The notes beneath the pieces were generated by a model. The model did no database searches, was not told the DNA's origin, and was given only the letters and a program-made list of their open reading frames with translations. A DNA stretch of 38,321 nt. Origin: Gammaproteobacteria bacterium. Its GTDB lineage: Bacteria; Pseudomonadota; Gammaproteobacteria; Pseudomonadales; Porticoccaceae. Position 1 is the first letter of the stretch; each line of letters begins with the position of its first letter. Positions 13,002 to 25,019 of this stretch are shown one piece after another. The stretch covers positions 1 to 38,321 of the forward strand of contig JACPPB010000022.1 in the NCBI GenBank assembly GCA_016191205.1, given 5' to 3'. A program made the translations under genes and the position numbers.

Positions 13002-13598
13002 ATGCCCGCAGCCGTCCTCGACTACTGGTTCGGCGCCGACCGCGCCGACGCCCTGCGCAATCCGGCACGGGCGCGGCTGTGGTGGCGCAAGGACCCGGTC
13101 ACCGACGCCGATATTCGCGCGCGTTTCGAACCTCTGGTGGTTCAGGTGCTGGCGGGCGAGTGCGAGGGCTGGGCGCGGACGCCATCCGGACTGCTGGCAC
13201 TGGTGATCCTGGCCGATCAGTTCACCCGCAATATCTATCGGGACACGCCGCGGGCCTTTGCGGGCGATCCATTCGCGCTCGCCTGGTGCCAGCGGGCACT
13301 GGCGGCGGGCACGGACAGGTCACTGCATCCGCTGGAACGGCTGTTTCTGTACTTGCCGCTGGAGCACAGCGAGGTGTTGGCGGATCAGGAGGACTGCGTC
13401 ACCCTGATGGCGACGCTCGTCGACGGGGCGGCGGAACCGGCAGCGCGTGCGCTGTTGGCAGACGCCCTCGATTACGCCCGCCGGCATCGCGAAGTCATTC
13501 GCCGCTTCGGCCGTTTTCCCCACCGCAATGCCATGCTCGGCCGCGCATCCACGGCCGAGGAAGTCGCGTTTCTGAAAACGCCCGGCTCGTCGTTTTGA
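13002..13598 (+). CDS. DUF924-family protein
   Basis: A 198-residue cytoplasmic all-helical protein of the DUF924 family, which has TPR-like folds. The hallmark segments are VLDYWFG at the start, RLWWRKDPVTDADIRARF, LILADQFTRNIYRDTPRAFA (written here as LVILADQFTRNIYRDTPRAF), HPLERLFLYLPLEHSE and the C-terminal GRFPHRNAMLGRAST. No biochemical role is established. It begins 6 bp after tas and likely belongs to the same transcript. Start ATG 13002 gives the normal length. Confidence 0.9.
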   Translation: MPAAVLDYWFGADRADALRNPARARLWWRKDPVTDADIRARFEPLVVQVLAGECEGWARTPSGLLALVILADQFTRNIYRDTPRAFAGDPFALAWCQRALAAGTDRSLHPLERLFLYLPLEHSEVLADQEDCVTLMATLVDGAAEPAARALLADALDYARRHREVIRRFGRFPHRNAMLGRASTAEEVAFLKTPGSSF

Positions 13599-13614
13599 TG
13601 CGGCGCGCGTTCCC

Positions 13615-14055
13615 TTACCCGGGGCTTGGCGCGCGCCCGCTTTTGACCATCATGGTAAGGCGCGCGATGCAAACGAGCTTGTCGGCGTCGTCCCGGATGC
13701 GGATGTCCCAGACGTGGGTGGATTTGCCCAGATGGATGGGGCGCGCGGTGGCATACACATGGCCGTGGGTCGCCGGGCGGATATGGTTGGCGTTGATTTC
13801 GAGCCCGACGCAGTATTCCTTTTCCGGGTTCACGCACAGCATGGAGGCGTGACTGCCCACGGTTTCGGCGAGCAGGCAGGAAGCGCCGCCGTGGAGGATG
13901 CCGTAGGGCTGGCGCGTCTTTTCGTTGACCGGCATGCGCGCGGTGAGATGTTCGGGACCGAAATCCACATAGTCGATGCCGACATGGTGGCTGGCGGTGT
14001 CGGGATAGTGCTGGTTGAGCGCGTCCAGGGAGAGCGGGTGGTGCCAGATCGTCAT
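13615..14055 (-). CDS. Hotdog-fold acyl-CoA thioesterase (YdiI/MenI type)
   Basis: A 146-residue thioesterase of the PaaI/4HBT hotdog superfamily, close in length and motifs to E. coli YdiI (MenI) and YbdB. The active-site helix GILHGGASCLLAETVGSHA contains the catalytic Glu64. VGLEINANHIRPA and YATARPIHLGKSTHVWDIRI form the dimer and CoA-binding strands. MenI hydrolyses dihydroxynaphthoyl-CoA in menaquinone synthesis, but no men genes are near, so the substrate stays open. Start ATG 14055 has a strong GGAGG site seven bases upstream. It lies downstream of batD on the same strand and may be the last gene of that transcript. Confidence 0.88.
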   Translation of the reverse strand: MTIWHHPLSLDALNQHYPDTASHHVGIDYVDFGPEHLTARMPVNEKTRQPYGILHGGASCLLAETVGSHASMLCVNPEKEYCVGLEINANHIRPATHGHVYATARPIHLGKSTHVWDIRIRDDADKLVCIARLTMMVKSGRAPSPG

Positions 14056-14142
14056 TGCTGATCCTCCGTTCGGGTGGATGCGTCAGGGGACGCGCAGTTA
14101 TTGGGCGTCCCGTGATCGGGAATGCCGTTATGGGGAATGCCG

Positions 14143-15863
14143 CTATTGCGGATAAAGCGGTTGCAGGTCGCGGCCCGGTTTCTTGCTGTCGCCCGCCGGC
14201 GTTTTCGCGAGCGGGCGCAGTTCCGCGAGCAATTCCTCCGCGCTTGGCGGCGGGCCGCCGCGCGGCGCGTAGCAACTGTCGTCGAGGCGACGGAACGCGG
14301 CGCGCAGACGCTCGTTGCCGGCGCGCTCGGCGACCTGGCGCAGGCTGACAATGCTCGCATCATCCCAGTGCTCCCGCGCCCAGGCGAGAAGCGCCGCGCG
14401 CAGGCGCACCCCGTCGCCCGCGGTGGCGGCGCGTTCGACGGCGCTGAAGTCCGCGATCTGTTGGACCGGATCCCGGGCGGCTCGGGTCGCGGTTCCGCGC
14501 CGGCGCCAGAGCAGCGCGAACGTCAGCGTGCTCGACAACAGCAGCACGTTCCCGGCGAGCAATCCGTAGATCAGGGAAGTGGCTCCGCCGGCGGGAGCGG
14601 CAGCGGTTGCCGCGGGGGGCTGGATAGCTTCAGCGGCGGTGGGCGCGACGGTTTCGGGCGACGCGACGGGCGGTATCTGCGCAGCGCCGGCCGCGGGCAG
14701 TATCTCGAAGCGTTCGCCCGGCACCTCGGTTTCCTCGAAGGCTCGGGTGGCGGTATTCCACCAGCGCACCTTGATGGGGGGCAGCACCAGCTCACCGGGC
14801 TGGTCCGCGACCACGGCAAAACTCTCGGTGCGGCGCCCGGTCAGGCCGTCGGTGCTGGCGTCGTCGTGCAGTTCCGGCTGATCGGCGTAGCGGCGGTAGC
14901 CCGCGGGCGCGGGCAACTCGAGCGGCGGAATGCGCGCGCTGGTGGTACCGGTCGCGGTGAGGGTCAGGGTGCGGGTGATGGGTTCCCCGAAGGGAATCTG
15001 CCGCGTCGCGGCGCTCCACGTCTGTTCGACACGCAGTTGCCGGACGGGCAGCCAGTTGGCACCGGCCGGCCGTACCGCCACATGCAGCGCGAGTGGCTCC
15101 GAGCTGATCCGCAGCGGGCGGCCGCCGCCACCGAAAACGCGATCGAAGGGATCGCGGCTATCCAGCGTGCGGGCACCGAAGCGGGCGCCGGGAATGTTCA
15201 GTTCGCCTGCCTGTTCCGGAATCAGTGCGTAGCGCAACTCGATCACCTGATAGGTTTGCCCCTGGATATCCTTGTGGTATTTGTTTTCCGCGCTCTGGAT
15301 CAGCTCCGCGCCCGGGACCTTGAGCGGCTCCATACTGAGATTGCTCAGGTCGACGCGCGTGTAGAGCCGCACCGTGAGCATCACTTGTTCACCCGGAACC
15401 GCTTGATCCTTGTCGAGCACTGCTTCGGCGAATACCGCATGGTCGGCGCTGGCTGCGCCGCTGGCACCCGGCGTCACCCGGATGGTGAGGGCATGACTTT
15501 GCGCGTCGCCCGCGGTCAGCGGCGGAATTTGCAGATCGCCGGTGCGCTTGGGTGCCAGGGTCAGACGCCAGATGCTGGTCGCATCGAAGCTGCCATTGAC
15601 CATGCTGATCTGGTTGCGGCGACTGCGGTCGAGAATTTCAAAATCGGCATCGAGCGGCGAAAAATCCGGATCGTCGGACGTTTTGCCGGGATAGGTCAGT
15701 GTCAGTTCGAGCGTCTCGCCGCTCGCCAGCGTGGTGCGATCCACGCTGGCGGCGAGTTCTTCCACCGCGGCCAGCACGGACGGCGGGGCCGCCAACAGCA
15801 GTGCCGCGACAACCCACGCGGCCAGCACCAGACTTCTTGCGATCAGCGTGTCGGCGTGCAACT

Positions 15864-15867
<4 letters not shown>
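14143..15867 (-). CDS. batD: BatD-family protein
   Basis: Envelope protein of the Bat (aerotolerance-associated) cluster. The 574 residues comprise a signal peptide (RSLVLAAWVVAALLLAAPPS, cleavage near residue 34), a large periplasmic region of repeated immunoglobulin-like strands (SVDRTTLASGETLELTLTY; LDKDQAVPGEQVMLTVRLYT; QIPFGEPITRTLTLTATG), a single membrane helix near residues 432-455 (SLIYGLLAGNVLLLSSTLTF), and a cytoplasmic helical tail ending in DLQPLYPQ. An Ala/Pro-rich linker precedes the helix. It overlaps the upstream VWA-TPR gene by 4 bp. The Bat proteins are thought to form an inner-membrane complex with a MoxR ATPase, with roles in stress tolerance. Confidence 0.9.
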
Positions 15868-17817
<1,950 letters not shown>

Positions 17818-17825
<8 letters not shown>

Positions 17826-18807
17826 GCAGATCCTCCCGGGCCGCGAAGGCGAGCAACAGGCTGGCGCACAGGGCCGCCGCCAGGGGCCAGTGCGCCAGGG
17901 AACGCAGCGGCCGCACGGTGTCGGGTGCCTGCGCCACGGGCTCCAGATTGTCCAGCTCGTGATAGATGGCGTCGAGCTCGGCGGGGTTGCGCGCGCGGAA
18001 GTAGCGTCCGCCGGTGGTGTCGGCCAGCATCCGCAGGCCGGCTTCATCCAGGTCGGCGGAAGGATTGACACGCCGCGCCCCGAACAGGGTGCGCTGGATC
18101 AGTTCGTCGGCGCCGATGCCGATGGTGTAGATGCGGACGTGGTTGGTGGCGGCGAGCTGGGCTCCCTGGGCGGGCGTGATCTGGCCGGCGTTGTTGGCGC
18201 CGTCGGTGAGCAGAATCAACACGCGGCTGGTGTCGGGCCGGTCGCGCAGACGCTTGACCGCAAGCCCGATGGCGTCGCCAATCGCGGTGCCGTCGCCGGC
18301 AAAGCCTATCACTGCTTCGTCGAGCAGCGTCTTGAGCGTTTGGTGATCAAAGGTGAGCGGCGTGTGGAGATAGGCTTCGCCGCCGAACAGGATCAGCCCG
18401 AGACGATCCTGGGGGCGGCGTATCACGAAGTCGCCGACCACCGCCTTGATCGCGGTGAGGCGGTCCACCAGTTTGTCGCCGAGCTCCATGTCGCGAATCT
18501 CCATGCTGCCCGAGATGTCCACCGCCAGCAGCAGATCGCGCCCGCTGGTGGGCAGCGCGGCGGGCGCGCCGGTCCACACCGGGCGCGCGGCGGCGCCCAG
18601 CAGGGCGAGCCAGATCAGCGCCAGCAGCGCGAGATGCAACTGCTGCCGCGGGCCGTTGCGGGTGGTGGTCGGGCCGTCGGGGAACAGCGCGGCGTAGGCG
18701 GGCGCGCGCAGCGCGGTGAGGTTGGGTTCGGCCGCGCGCCGCCAGCGCCGGTACAGCCAGGGCAGGGGCGCCAGCGCGAGCAGCCAGGGCCACTCCAGGC
18801 TTACCAC
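17818..18807 (-). CDS. batA: BatA: membrane-anchored VWA-domain protein
   Basis: A 329-residue inner-membrane protein of the Bat cluster. Helices near residues 4-18 (WPWLLALAPLPWLY) and 56-73 flank a short cytoplasmic segment, and a C-terminal helix lies near 303-323. The VWA domain between them has the metal site DLLLAVDISGSMEIRD (D96-x-S98-x-S100) and later ILLTDGANNAGQITP. Start taken at GTG 18807: it has GGAGG six bases upstream and overlaps the stop of the DUF4381 gene by 7 bp (GTGGTAA). No ATG of suitable position exists. Probably contacts BatB and the MoxR ATPase. Confidence 0.92.
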
Positions 18808-19295
18808 AGCGGGCCTCCGGCGCGGCGAATCCATTCCCGCGTCACCACAAACAGGGTCCGCGCCTCGGTTTTGGTCAGTGCTTCCGGTGTCGGCGCGTAG
18901 AGCAGCCGGGCGACCTTGTCCAGGGCCAGCGCCGCCTTCAGTTGACTGTCGCTGGTGGCGTCGATCAGCGCCAGCAATTGATCGGTCGGCAGGGCGGCGG
19001 CCTGCTCGTGCCGCGGGATCGAGCGGGCAGTCTGGCGGGCCAGCACCAGCAGCGCCTTGGCCAGGCGCGCGCTGTCGCCGTCGCGTTCGAAGTCGCGCCA
19101 TAACCGATCGATGCGGCGCTTGGCTTCGCGGGCGAAGCGCCGATTGCGGTGGCGGCGCTGTGCGGCCCGCAAGCCCCAGGCGGTGAGCAGAAGCACCAGC
19201 AGGGCCAGGATCCACCAGCCCGGGGCCGGCGGCCACCAGGACGGCGGCGGCGGGGGATGAATGTCGCGCAATTGCGCGAGCGGATCGGGGTTCAT
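18801..19295 (-). CDS. DUF4381-family membrane protein
   Basis: A 164-residue inner-membrane protein typical of Bat clusters, between the DUF58 and batA genes. After MNPDPLAQLRDIHPPPPPSW it has one membrane helix near residues 26-42 (APGWWILALLVLLLTAWGL), then a basic helical cytoplasmic domain (RRHRNRRFAREAKRRIDRLW; LARQTARSIPRHEQAAAL; ARLLYAPTPEALTKTEARTL). The PPPP-SWWPPAPGWW motif before the helix is the family hallmark. Overlaps both neighbours by a few bases, so it is translated as part of the operon. Confidence 0.9.
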   Translation of the reverse strand: MNPDPLAQLRDIHPPPPPSWWPPAPGWWILALLVLLLTAWGLRAAQRRHRNRRFAREAKRRIDRLWRDFERDGDSARLAKALLVLARQTARSIPRHEQAAALPTDQLLALIDATSDSQLKAALALDKVARLLYAPTPEALTKTEARTLFVVTREWIRRAGGPLW

Positions 19296-20233
19296 CGCCG
19301 GCCTCCGCGCGCGCTGCCGTAGTGGCGGCGCAGCAGCAGTTGCGGATCCTCGGCGGTGGAGACCCGGATCAGGCTCAGGTTCAGCCGGTTTGCCAGTTGC
19401 CGCAGGCCCGCGCTTCGCAGGTGCGCGCGTTCCTCGAATGCGCGCCGCGCATCGGGATGGCGGCTGTCGATCACCAGCAGTTGATTCGCGGCGGTGCGGA
19501 CCGTGTAGCGCCCAGGTGGCGGCAGCGCCATTTCCAGCGGATCCTGCACCGCCATCAGGGTGATGTCGCAGTGGCGCGACAATTCGAACAGTTGACGCTC
19601 GACTCCCGGCTGGTCCGCCAGGTCGTAAAAATCGCTGATCAGAAACAGGGCGGCGCCGGGATGGGCGATGCGCCGCATTTCTTCAACCATCTGTTCCAGA
19701 CGGTGGCGGTCCGGCTGCGGCACGACCAGTCGCTGCGCGGTTTCGCCGAGCGCGCGCAGCAGGTGCAGCACGCCCAGGTGGCCGCGGCCGGCGCGGATGT
19801 GGTGCGCGGTGGCGGTGCCGAAGACCAGGCCGCCGATGCGGTCGCCGGCGCGGGCGCCGGTCCAGGCCAGGGTCGCGGCCAGCTCGCAGGCGACCGTCGA
19901 CTTGAGGCGCTGGCTGCCGAAGAACATGGGCTGGCGCAGATCGACGACCAGATGCACCGGACGCTCGCGTTCCTCGCGGAACACTTTCGTGTGCGTTTCG
20001 CTGCGCCGGGCGGTGACGCGCCAGTCGATGCTGCGCACGTCGTCACCGGGCTGATAGACGCGCACTTCCTCGAATTCCATGCCGCGTCCGCGCCGGCGCG
20101 AGCTGTGGCCGCCGCCGGTGGTGCGGGCGACGCGGCGCGGGAACAGTCCGAGGTGCCGCGCGTGGTGGCGCAGTCGTGCCAGATTTTCCGCGGTGGGCGC
20201 GACGGCGCCCGGTACCGGCTCGGAGTTCGTCAT
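19292..20233 (-). CDS. DUF58-family protein of the Bat cluster
   Basis: A 313-residue cytoplasmic protein with the DUF58 hallmark GMEFEEVRVYQPGDDVRSID at residues 51-70, directly followed by WRVTARR. After it comes a degenerate VWA-like domain (PVHLVVDLRQPMFFGSQRLK; GAALFLISDFYDLADQPGVE). The D-x-R-x-P-M sequence partly keeps the MIDAS pattern. DUF58 proteins are always linked to MoxR ATPases, as here. Start ATG 20233, 10 bp after the moxR stop; its end overlaps the DUF4381 start by 4 bp. Confidence 0.92.
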   Translation of the reverse strand: MTNSEPVPGAVAPTAENLARLRHHARHLGLFPRRVARTTGGGHSSRRRGRGMEFEEVRVYQPGDDVRSIDWRVTARRSETHTKVFREERERPVHLVVDLRQPMFFGSQRLKSTVACELAATLAWTGARAGDRIGGLVFGTATAHHIRAGRGHLGVLHLLRALGETAQRLVVPQPDRHRLEQMVEEMRRIAHPGAALFLISDFYDLADQPGVERQLFELSRHCDITLMAVQDPLEMALPPPGRYTVRTAANQLLVIDSRHPDARRAFEERAHLRSAGLRQLANRLNLSLIRVSTAEDPQLLLRRHYGSARGGRR

Positions 20234-20243
20234 GGAATCCGGC

Positions 20244-21037
<794 letters not shown>

Positions 21038-21139
21038 GAGTTCCTTGGTCGTCGCGGTGGAAGGGGCGGAATTGTGCCGGGGTTGGAGCGCGAATGGCAG
21101 CCCGGGTTCCGTGTCGAACGAACCGCGAGCGCCGGAGGC

Positions 21140-21145
21140 TATAAT
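21140..21145 (+). promoter_or_regulatory. -10 element for pyrD
   Basis: A perfect TATAAT lies 31 bp upstream of the chosen pyrD start, predicting a leader of about 25 bases. No good -35 is visible 16-18 bp before it. It makes the earlier in-frame ATG at 21144 (inside the -10) an impossible start. Confidence 0.5.
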
Positions 21146-21176
21146 GCCGGCCCTGTTGGGACCGGTTTCCTTCGTC

Positions 21177-22199
21177 ATGTACGCCGCACTGCGCCGCGCG
21201 CTGTTCCTGCTGCCTCCCGAGACCGCGCACACATTCGCGCTGACGGCCCTGAAAGTCCGCGCCGGGCTGTTGCCCCTGGCGCCTCCGCCGGTCGCGGCGC
21301 CGATCGAGGTGATGGGTCTGCGCTTTCCCAATCGCGTCGGCCTGGCGGCCGGGTTCGACAAGGACGGTGTCTGTATCGACGGGCTGGGGAGTCTGGGTTT
21401 CGGCTGCATCGAGGTGGGGACGGTGACCCCGCGCGCGCAGCCCGGCAATCCGCAGCCGCGGCTGTTTCGCCTGCCCGAGCAGCACGCCCTGATCAACCGC
21501 ATGGGGTTCAACAATCTGGGTGTGGATCACCTGGTGGCGCAACTCCAGCGCCGGCGTTATCGGGGCGTGTTGGGGATCAATATCGGCAAGAACCTCACCA
21601 CGTCACTGGAAGCGGCAGCGGCGGACTATCTGGTGTGTCTGGAGCGGGTTTACCCCCATGCCGACTACATCGCGGTCAATATTTCCTCGCCGAATACCCC
21701 CGGGTTGCGCGCGCTCCAGTTCGGTAACTACCTTGAGGATCTGCTCGCGCAACTGACCGCGCGGCGACAGCAGCTTGCCGAGCGCTGGGGGCGGCGCGTG
21801 CCGCTCGCCGTCAAGATTGCCCCCGACATGAGCCCGGATGAGTTGCGGCAGGTGGGCGGAATTCTGGTCGCCCAGGGCGTCGACGCGGTGATCGCGACCA
21901 ATACCACGATCGCGCGGGATGGCGTTGGCGACGCGCCGCACGCGACCGAAGCGGGTGGCCTGAGCGGCGCGCCCCTGCGCGAGCGCAGCACCGAGGTCGT
22001 GCGGCGGCTGGCGTCCGAGTTCGGCGCGCGCCTGCCGGTGATCGCGGTCGGCGGTATCGAGACCGGCGCCGATGCGGTGGCCAAAATTGCCGCCGGCGCG
22101 GTGCTGGTGCAGCTCTATACGGGGTTTATCTACCGCGGTCCGGGGCTGGTCCGCGAGGCCGTCGCGGCGACCGGTCGGGCCGCCGCTTCGACATCTTGA
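21177..22199 (+). CDS. pyrD: Dihydroorotate dehydrogenase, class 2 (quinone-linked)
   Basis: Oxidises dihydroorotate to orotate in pyrimidine synthesis, passing electrons to the quinone pool at the inner membrane. The 340-residue length and the amphipathic N-terminal helix region ([20 protein letters not shown]) mark class 2. FMN and substrate motifs are [60 protein letters not shown] (catalytic Ser, near residue 170), [16 protein letters not shown] and the C-terminal [17 protein letters not shown]. Start ATG 21177 fits the usual MY-x-L opening and the upstream TATAAT. Divergent from the Bat operon, convergent with rmf. Confidence 0.96.
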   Translation: MYAALRRALFLLPPETAHTFALTALKVRAGLLPLAPPPVAAPIEVMGLRFPNRVGLAAGFDKDGVCIDGLGSLGFGCIEVGTVTPRAQPGNPQPRLFRLPEQHALINRMGFNNLGVDHLVAQLQRRRYRGVLGINIGKNLTTSLEAAAADYLVCLERVYPHADYIAVNISSPNTPGLRALQFGNYLEDLLAQLTARRQQLAERWGRRVPLAVKIAPDMSPDELRQVGGILVAQGVDAVIATNTTIARDGVGDAPHATEAGGLSGAPLRERSTEVVRRLASEFGARLPVIAVGGIETGADAVAKIAAGAVLVQLYTGFIYRGPGLVREAVAATGRAAASTS

Positions 22200-22232
22200 G
22201 ATTTATGAAGAATGATTTTTAACTATTTGAAA

Positions 22233-22439
22233 TCAAAAAGAAACGATCTTCGCCTGAACGGCGCGGAGACTGTAACCGTCGTATTGATCGGCACGGCCTT
22301 CGCGCCAGCCCTGCAGCCAGCTCTGGCCGATTTCGGTAGTGGAGTCGTAGGGACAACTGGTACGTGAGCGATTGTCGGAACCGGCTTGATAGCCTTTGGT
22401 GAATACGCGTTGAAGGGGGTTGCGTTTGCATCGCTTCAT
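22233..22439 (-). CDS. rmf: Ribosome modulation factor
   Basis: Small basic protein that binds 70S ribosomes in stationary phase and promotes inactive 100S dimers. The 68 residues MKRCKRNPLQRVFTKGYQAG, then NRSRTSCPY and QSWLQGWREGRADQY match E. coli RMF (MKRQKRDRLERAHQRGYQAG ... CPYQ ... WLGGWRE). The tail is about 13 residues longer than the 55-residue E. coli protein. ATG 22439 is chosen from family comparison; GTG 22445 is closer to the GGAG site and possible. Neighbours pyrD and rlmKL are near rmf in E. coli too. Growth-phase control would be expected, but no promoter element is clear. Confidence 0.92.
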   Translation of the reverse strand: MKRCKRNPLQRVFTKGYQAGSDNRSRTSCPYDSTTEIGQSWLQGWREGRADQYDGYSLRAVQAKIVSF

Positions 22440-22602
22440 AGACACGAATCTCCAGCCTTGGGCGCCGCGGAAGCCGCCCGGTGGTAAAGGTCGATTCCCC
22501 TGATGGGGAGAACAGTTGACCAGATCGACCCCGTGCTGTCGAAGATCAATCCGTCATATACAACGAACACGCTATTCCTTCCTGTAACCAATTGGTCATC
22601 TG

Positions 22603-24774
22603 ATGACGGACACCAGACAGTGGTTTGTGACTTGCCCCCGGGGCATGGAGGGGCTGCTGGCCGCCGAGCTCGGCGGGCTTGGCGCCGAGGCGGTGAAGGA
22701 GTCGGTGTCGGGGGTGGCGGTCAGCGGCCCGGTGGCGCTCGGCTATCGCGCCTGTCTGTGGTCGCGGCTGGCCAACCGGGTGTTGCTGGTTCTGCTGGAG
22801 ACCGAGGTGGACGACGGCGACCAGTTGTACCACGCCGCCAGCGCCGTGGACTGGTCCGCGCAGTTTGACCGGAACGCCAGTATCGCCGTGGATTTTATCG
22901 GCACCTGGGGCGGCGTTCGCCACACGGTATTCGGCGCCCAGCGCGTCAAGGACGCCATCGTCGATCATTTCCGCGCCATCGATGGTACGCGTCCCGGCGT
23001 GGATGTCGCGGATCCCGATATCCGCATCAACGCACGGTTGCATCGCGGCCGGCTGGCACTGAGTCTGGATTTTTCCGGCGCCAGCCTGCACCGGCGCGGC
23101 TATCGGGCACGCCAATTGACGGCTCCCCTGAAGGAAAATCTCGCCGCCGCGCTGCTGCTGCGCGCCGGCTGGCCGGAGATCGCGGCGGCCGGCGGCGAAC
23201 TGCTCGACCCCATGTGCGGCAGCGGCACCCTGGTCATCGAAGCGGCGCTGATGGCGGGGGACATCGCGCCGGGGTTGCTGCGGGAGCGTTTCGGCTTCCA
23301 TGCCTGGCGGGCGTTCGATGCGGCGCTCTGGGACGAGCTGGTCGCCGCGGCCGCGGCCCGGCGCGCCAGTGGCATCGAGCGCCTGCCGCGCCTGGAAGGC
23401 CGCGATTGGGATCCGGCGGCCATTGCCATCAGCCGCGCCAATGCCGAGGCCGCGGGGCTCGGCGACCACCTGCGGTTCGAGCGCGGGCAACTGGACGATC
23501 TGGGTGTGCACGGGGCGATGGGACTGGTCATCACCAATCCGCCCTATGGCGAACGCCTTGGCGACGCCCAGGAACTGGTTGCCACCTATAGCGAGCTGGG
23601 CGCCGCCATCAAGCGTCAGTGCGCGGGTTGGCGCGCCGCCATCATCACCGCCAACCCCGATCTCGGCCACGCCCTCGGACTCAAGGCCGAACGGCGTTAC
23701 CAGTTTTTCAACGGCGCGCTGGCGAGCCAGTTGCTGATCTGTGCGATCCACACGGCGGACCAAGCGGCGGCGGCGCGGGAATTTCATGAAGCGCGGGCTG
23801 AACAGCATCGCGCGGGCATCACCATGCTCGCCAACCGGCTGGTGAAGAATCGCCGCCGGCTCGCGCCCTGGGTGAAGCGGGAAGAAATTCAGTGCTATCG
23901 GCTCTACGACGCTGATCTGCCGGAGTACGCCGTGGCCATCGACTGCTACGGCGACGCCGTGCATGTGCAGGAATACGCGCCGCCGGCCACGGTGGCCGAG
24001 GCGACCGCCCGGCGTCGTCTCGGCGAGGTGGCGGCGGCCATCGCCGAGGTCCTGCAACCGGATCCAGGCCTGGTGTTCACCAAACGCCGCGAGCGCCAGT
24101 CCGGGTCCAGTCAGTATCAGCCCTTGGGCGACGGCAGCAATATGGGCGTCTTCCAGGTGCGGGAGGGGCGCGCGGTATTCGAAGTGGATCTGGCGTCGTA
24201 CCTCGACACCGGCCTGTTTCTGGATCATCGGCCGGTACGGCGCCTGATCGCCGGGCTGGCGGCGGGCCGACGTCTGCTCAATCTGTTCTGCTACACGGCG
24301 ACGGCCACCGTGCAGGCCGCCCTGGGCGGTGCCTCCGCCAGTCTCAGCATCGATCTGTCGAACACCTACCTGGACTGGGCCTATCGCAACTTTGTGCTGA
24401 ACGGCATTGCCAGTGAGCGCCATCGCCTGCTGCGCGCGGACTGTCTGGATTGGCTGCGGAGCGCCGGGCACGAGCACGCCGGCGCCTTCGATCTGATCCT
24501 GCTGGATCCGCCGACATTTTCCAATTCCAAAAAAATGACCGATACCCTGGATGTCCAGCGCGACCATCCCGGCCTGATCCGCGCCAGCATGGCACTGCTC
24601 GCGCCCGGGGGCACGCTGGTGTTTTCGAATAATTTCCGCCGCTTTCGCCTGGATGCGGAGATCGCCGAGGAGTTTGGCGTCGAGAATGTATCGACGCGCA
24701 CGCTGGACCCCGATTTCCGGGGCGATGAGCGCATCCATCATTGCTGGCTGATCCGGCACCGGGAGACGGGGTGA
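22603..24774 (+). CDS. rlmKL: Bifunctional 23S rRNA methyltransferase RlmKL
   Basis: Fused enzyme that makes m2G2445 (RlmL half) and m7G2069 (RlmK half) in 23S rRNA. The 723 residues comprise an N-terminal ferredoxin-like/THUMP region (about 1-155), the RlmL methyltransferase with DPMCGSGTLVIEAALMA and ITNPPYGERLGD (near residue 311), and the RlmK domain with QYQPLGDGSNMGVFQ, LLNLFCYTATATVQAALGGA and LDPPTFSNSKK (near residue 635). Start MTDTRQWFVTCPRGMEGLL at ATG 22603 matches the family. The next gene starts inside its stop codon. The 163 bp before it contain a small TTCCCC-tgat-GGGGA hairpin at about 22495. Confidence 0.96.
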   Translation: MTDTRQWFVTCPRGMEGLLAAELGGLGAEAVKESVSGVAVSGPVALGYRACLWSRLANRVLLVLLETEVDDGDQLYHAASAVDWSAQFDRNASIAVDFIGTWGGVRHTVFGAQRVKDAIVDHFRAIDGTRPGVDVADPDIRINARLHRGRLALSLDFSGASLHRRGYRARQLTAPLKENLAAALLLRAGWPEIAAAGGELLDPMCGSGTLVIEAALMAGDIAPGLLRERFGFHAWRAFDAALWDELVAAAAARRASGIERLPRLEGRDWDPAAIAISRANAEAAGLGDHLRFERGQLDDLGVHGAMGLVITNPPYGERLGDAQELVATYSELGAAIKRQCAGWRAAIITANPDLGHALGLKAERRYQFFNGALASQLLICAIHTADQAAAAREFHEARAEQHRAGITMLANRLVKNRRRLAPWVKREEIQCYRLYDADLPEYAVAIDCYGDAVHVQEYAPPATVAEATARRRLGEVAAAIAEVLQPDPGLVFTKRRERQSGSSQYQPLGDGSNMGVFQVREGRAVFEVDLASYLDTGLFLDHRPVRRLIAGLAAGRRLLNLFCYTATATVQAALGGASASLSIDLSNTYLDWAYRNFVLNGIASERHRLLRADCLDWLRSAGHEHAGAFDLILLDPPTFSNSKKMTDTLDVQRDHPGLIRASMALLAPGGTLVFSNNFRRFRLDAEIAEEFGVENVSTRTLDPDFRGDERIHHCWLIRHRETG

Positions 24775-25019
24775 ATCGCACTGCGCTCATTCTCTACACC
24801 GGCAGCGGCTGTCACCTGTGCGAGCAGGCGCGCGCGGTGGCCGGGCCGGTCGCCGCGCAGGCGGGCTGGCCGCTGGCGGAGGTGTCGATCACCGGCAACG
24901 CCGAACTGACGGCCGCTTACGGGGTCCGGATACCCGTGCTGCGCACTCCGGACGGACGCGAACTCGGTTGGCCGTTCAGTGCCGGCAAAGTTCGCCGCTG
25001 GTTGCAGGCAATGGGCTGA
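24771..25019 (+). CDS. Glutaredoxin-like protein (DUF836 type)
   Basis: An 82-residue thioredoxin-fold protein of the glutaredoxin-like DUF836 family. LILYTGSGCHLCEQARAVAG has a CHLC redox pair at residues 14-17, and VRIPVLRTPDGRELGWPFSA carries the cis-Pro that closes the active site. Start GTG 24771 overlaps the rlmKL stop (GTGA), with GGGAG just upstream, so translation is coupled. Redox partner unknown. Its stop codon touches the stop codon of the convergent gene with no base between. Confidence 0.85.
   Translation: MNRTALILYTGSGCHLCEQARAVAGPVAAQAGWPLAEVSITGNAELTAAYGVRIPVLRTPDGRELGWPFSAGKVRRWLQAMG

Noticed and set aside
22546-24759. 737-codon minus-strand frame opposite rlmKL
   Set aside because: rlmKL is unmistakable on the plus strand; the antisense frame has no motif or ribosome site.
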